A DNA stretch of 6,000 bases from Candidatus Methanophagales archaeon (lineage in GTDB: Archaea > Halobacteriota > Syntropharchaeia > Alkanophagales > Methanospirareceae): assembly GCA_014061035.1 (NCBI GenBank), contig JACGMN010000087.1, positions 1-6,000 of the forward strand. The letters are read 5' to 3'. Position numbers and translations under genes: made by a program. Shown piece after piece: positions 5,636 through 6,000 of this stretch. Each line of letters starts with the position of its first letter. The first letter of the stretch is position 1. The notes below the pieces were generated by a model. The model did not search any database. It was given only the letters and a program-made list of their open reading frames with translations, and had not been told where the DNA came from.

Positions 5636-5700
5636 ATTCCTTCAAGAATTACGGTACTTGTACGGTACTTGTCCAGAATATTTACTATCTCTTCCACTGT
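5632..5700 (-). other. In-frame continuation of the receiver gene beyond its TAG
   Basis: After the TAG at 5701-5703 the same frame stays open for 22 codons, beginning TVEEIVNILDKY, and stops at a TGA (5632-5634) that overlaps the PIN ATG as ATGA. TVEEIVNILDKY is what the last helix (alpha 5) of a receiver domain looks like. This suggests that the stretch was, or still is, part of the protein, by stop-codon readthrough, pyrrolysine decoding, or an assembly or recent nonsense change such as CAG to TAG. The tail after DKY is altered by an 11-bp tandem duplication. Confidence 0.5.
5650..5671. repeat. Perfect 11-bp tandem duplication
   Basis: TACGGTACTTG occurs twice back to back (5650-5660 and 5661-5671). 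Because 11 is not a multiple of three, it shifts the frame at the end of the receiver continuation. With one copy removed the frame would read LDKYRNS and stop 7 nt before the PIN ATG; with both it runs to the ATGA overlap. Confidence 0.85.
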
Positions 5701-6000
5701 CTAGTTCCAGTCTGTGCCTTTGTTTATTGTCCCTTTAGCACCAGCTTTGACTGCATCGCGTTCTACCTCCGTATTAGTGTAGGCTGTGAACAGGCATATA
5801 TTCGCTTTTGGGTCATCTTCAATTATCCTTTTGGTTGCCTCCACACCATCCATCATAGGCATTCTGAGGTCCATCAGCACGAGATCAGGTTTCTGCTCTT
5901 CTCTTGTCAGTTTGCCGTACATTTCAACTCCTTCCTCACCGTTCATGGCAGAGTGCAGAGTGAACACTGTGTGCTTCTTGTTCCTCGCCAGAAAAAGAGG
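5701..6000 (-). CDS. Response regulator receiver domain, partial
   Basis: The frame enters from the right edge and gives 99 residues before a TAG; the N-terminus with the acidic pocket (usually DD) lies outside the window. Counting from the edge, the phosphoacceptor is D44 in DLVLMDLRMPMMDG. The switch Thr is T72 in CLFTAYT, and the conserved Lys is K94 in GAKGTINKG. This is a CheY-like receiver that would be phosphorylated by a histidine kinase not seen here. An internal GTG at 5965-5967 exists but lies inside the fold, so it is not the start. The TAG falls just before the expected alpha-5 helix, which is found in frame after the stop, so the domain appears truncated unless the stop is read through. 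No output domain follows, so it is a stand-alone receiver at this end, and an N-terminal partner domain cannot be excluded. It is first in the order receiver, PIN, moeA. Confidence 0.85.
   Translation of the reverse strand, partial: PLFLARNKKHTVFTLHSAMNGEEGVEMYGKLTREEQKPDLVLMDLRMPMMDGVEATKRIIEDDPKANICLFTAYTNTEVERDAVKAGAKGTINKGTDWN

Overview
The window is archaeal. It encodes Gar1, a TFB/TFIIB-family protein, HisA, the gamma subunit (CdhE) of acetyl-CoA decarbonylase/synthase, an archaeal-type MoeA and an Fcf1-like PIN protein. TATA-box-like promoters and closely packed, coupled genes fit the same picture. CdhE implies a methanogen, an anaerobic methane or alkane oxidiser, or an Archaeoglobus-like archaeon. 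Interrupted simple-sequence DNA and scattered metabolic genes make an ANME-1/Syntrophoarchaeia-type genome my best guess, but that is inference and no taxonomic marker proves it.

Layout. Positions 1-273 (+) hold the 3' end of an unrecognised gene. Positions 274-436 are non-coding, with a striking heptanucleotide-periodic stretch and then the gar1 promoter. Positions 437-2140 (+) form a tight gar1 - tfb - hisA operon. Its TFB has both cyclin repeats but no N-terminal zinc ribbon, and hisA starts in frame right after the TFB stop. hisA converges with cdhE, with 1 bp between their stop codons. Positions 2142-3602 (-) encode CdhE. Positions 3603-3780 carry its probable promoter, a strong GC-rich hairpin and three 13-14-bp direct repeats. 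Positions 3781-6000 (-) hold moeA, a PIN-domain gene and the 3' part of a response-regulator gene, read in the order receiver, PIN, moeA, with overlapping or nearly overlapping ends.

How the genes relate. gar1 (H/ACA RNP) and tfb (transcription initiation) are information-processing genes, and hisA (histidine synthesis) appears to be translationally coupled to them. CdhE carries the corrinoid that moves methyl groups in the Wood-Ljungdahl/acetyl-CoA pathway. MoeA makes the molybdenum/tungsten cofactor that formylmethanofuran or formate dehydrogenases of such archaea need, so the minus-strand genes fit C1 metabolism, although I see no direct functional tie. The oddest points are the TFB without a zinc ribbon, a receiver domain cut by an in-frame TAG just before its last helix, and simple repeats with a 7-nt period between genes but a 6-nt period inside genes.
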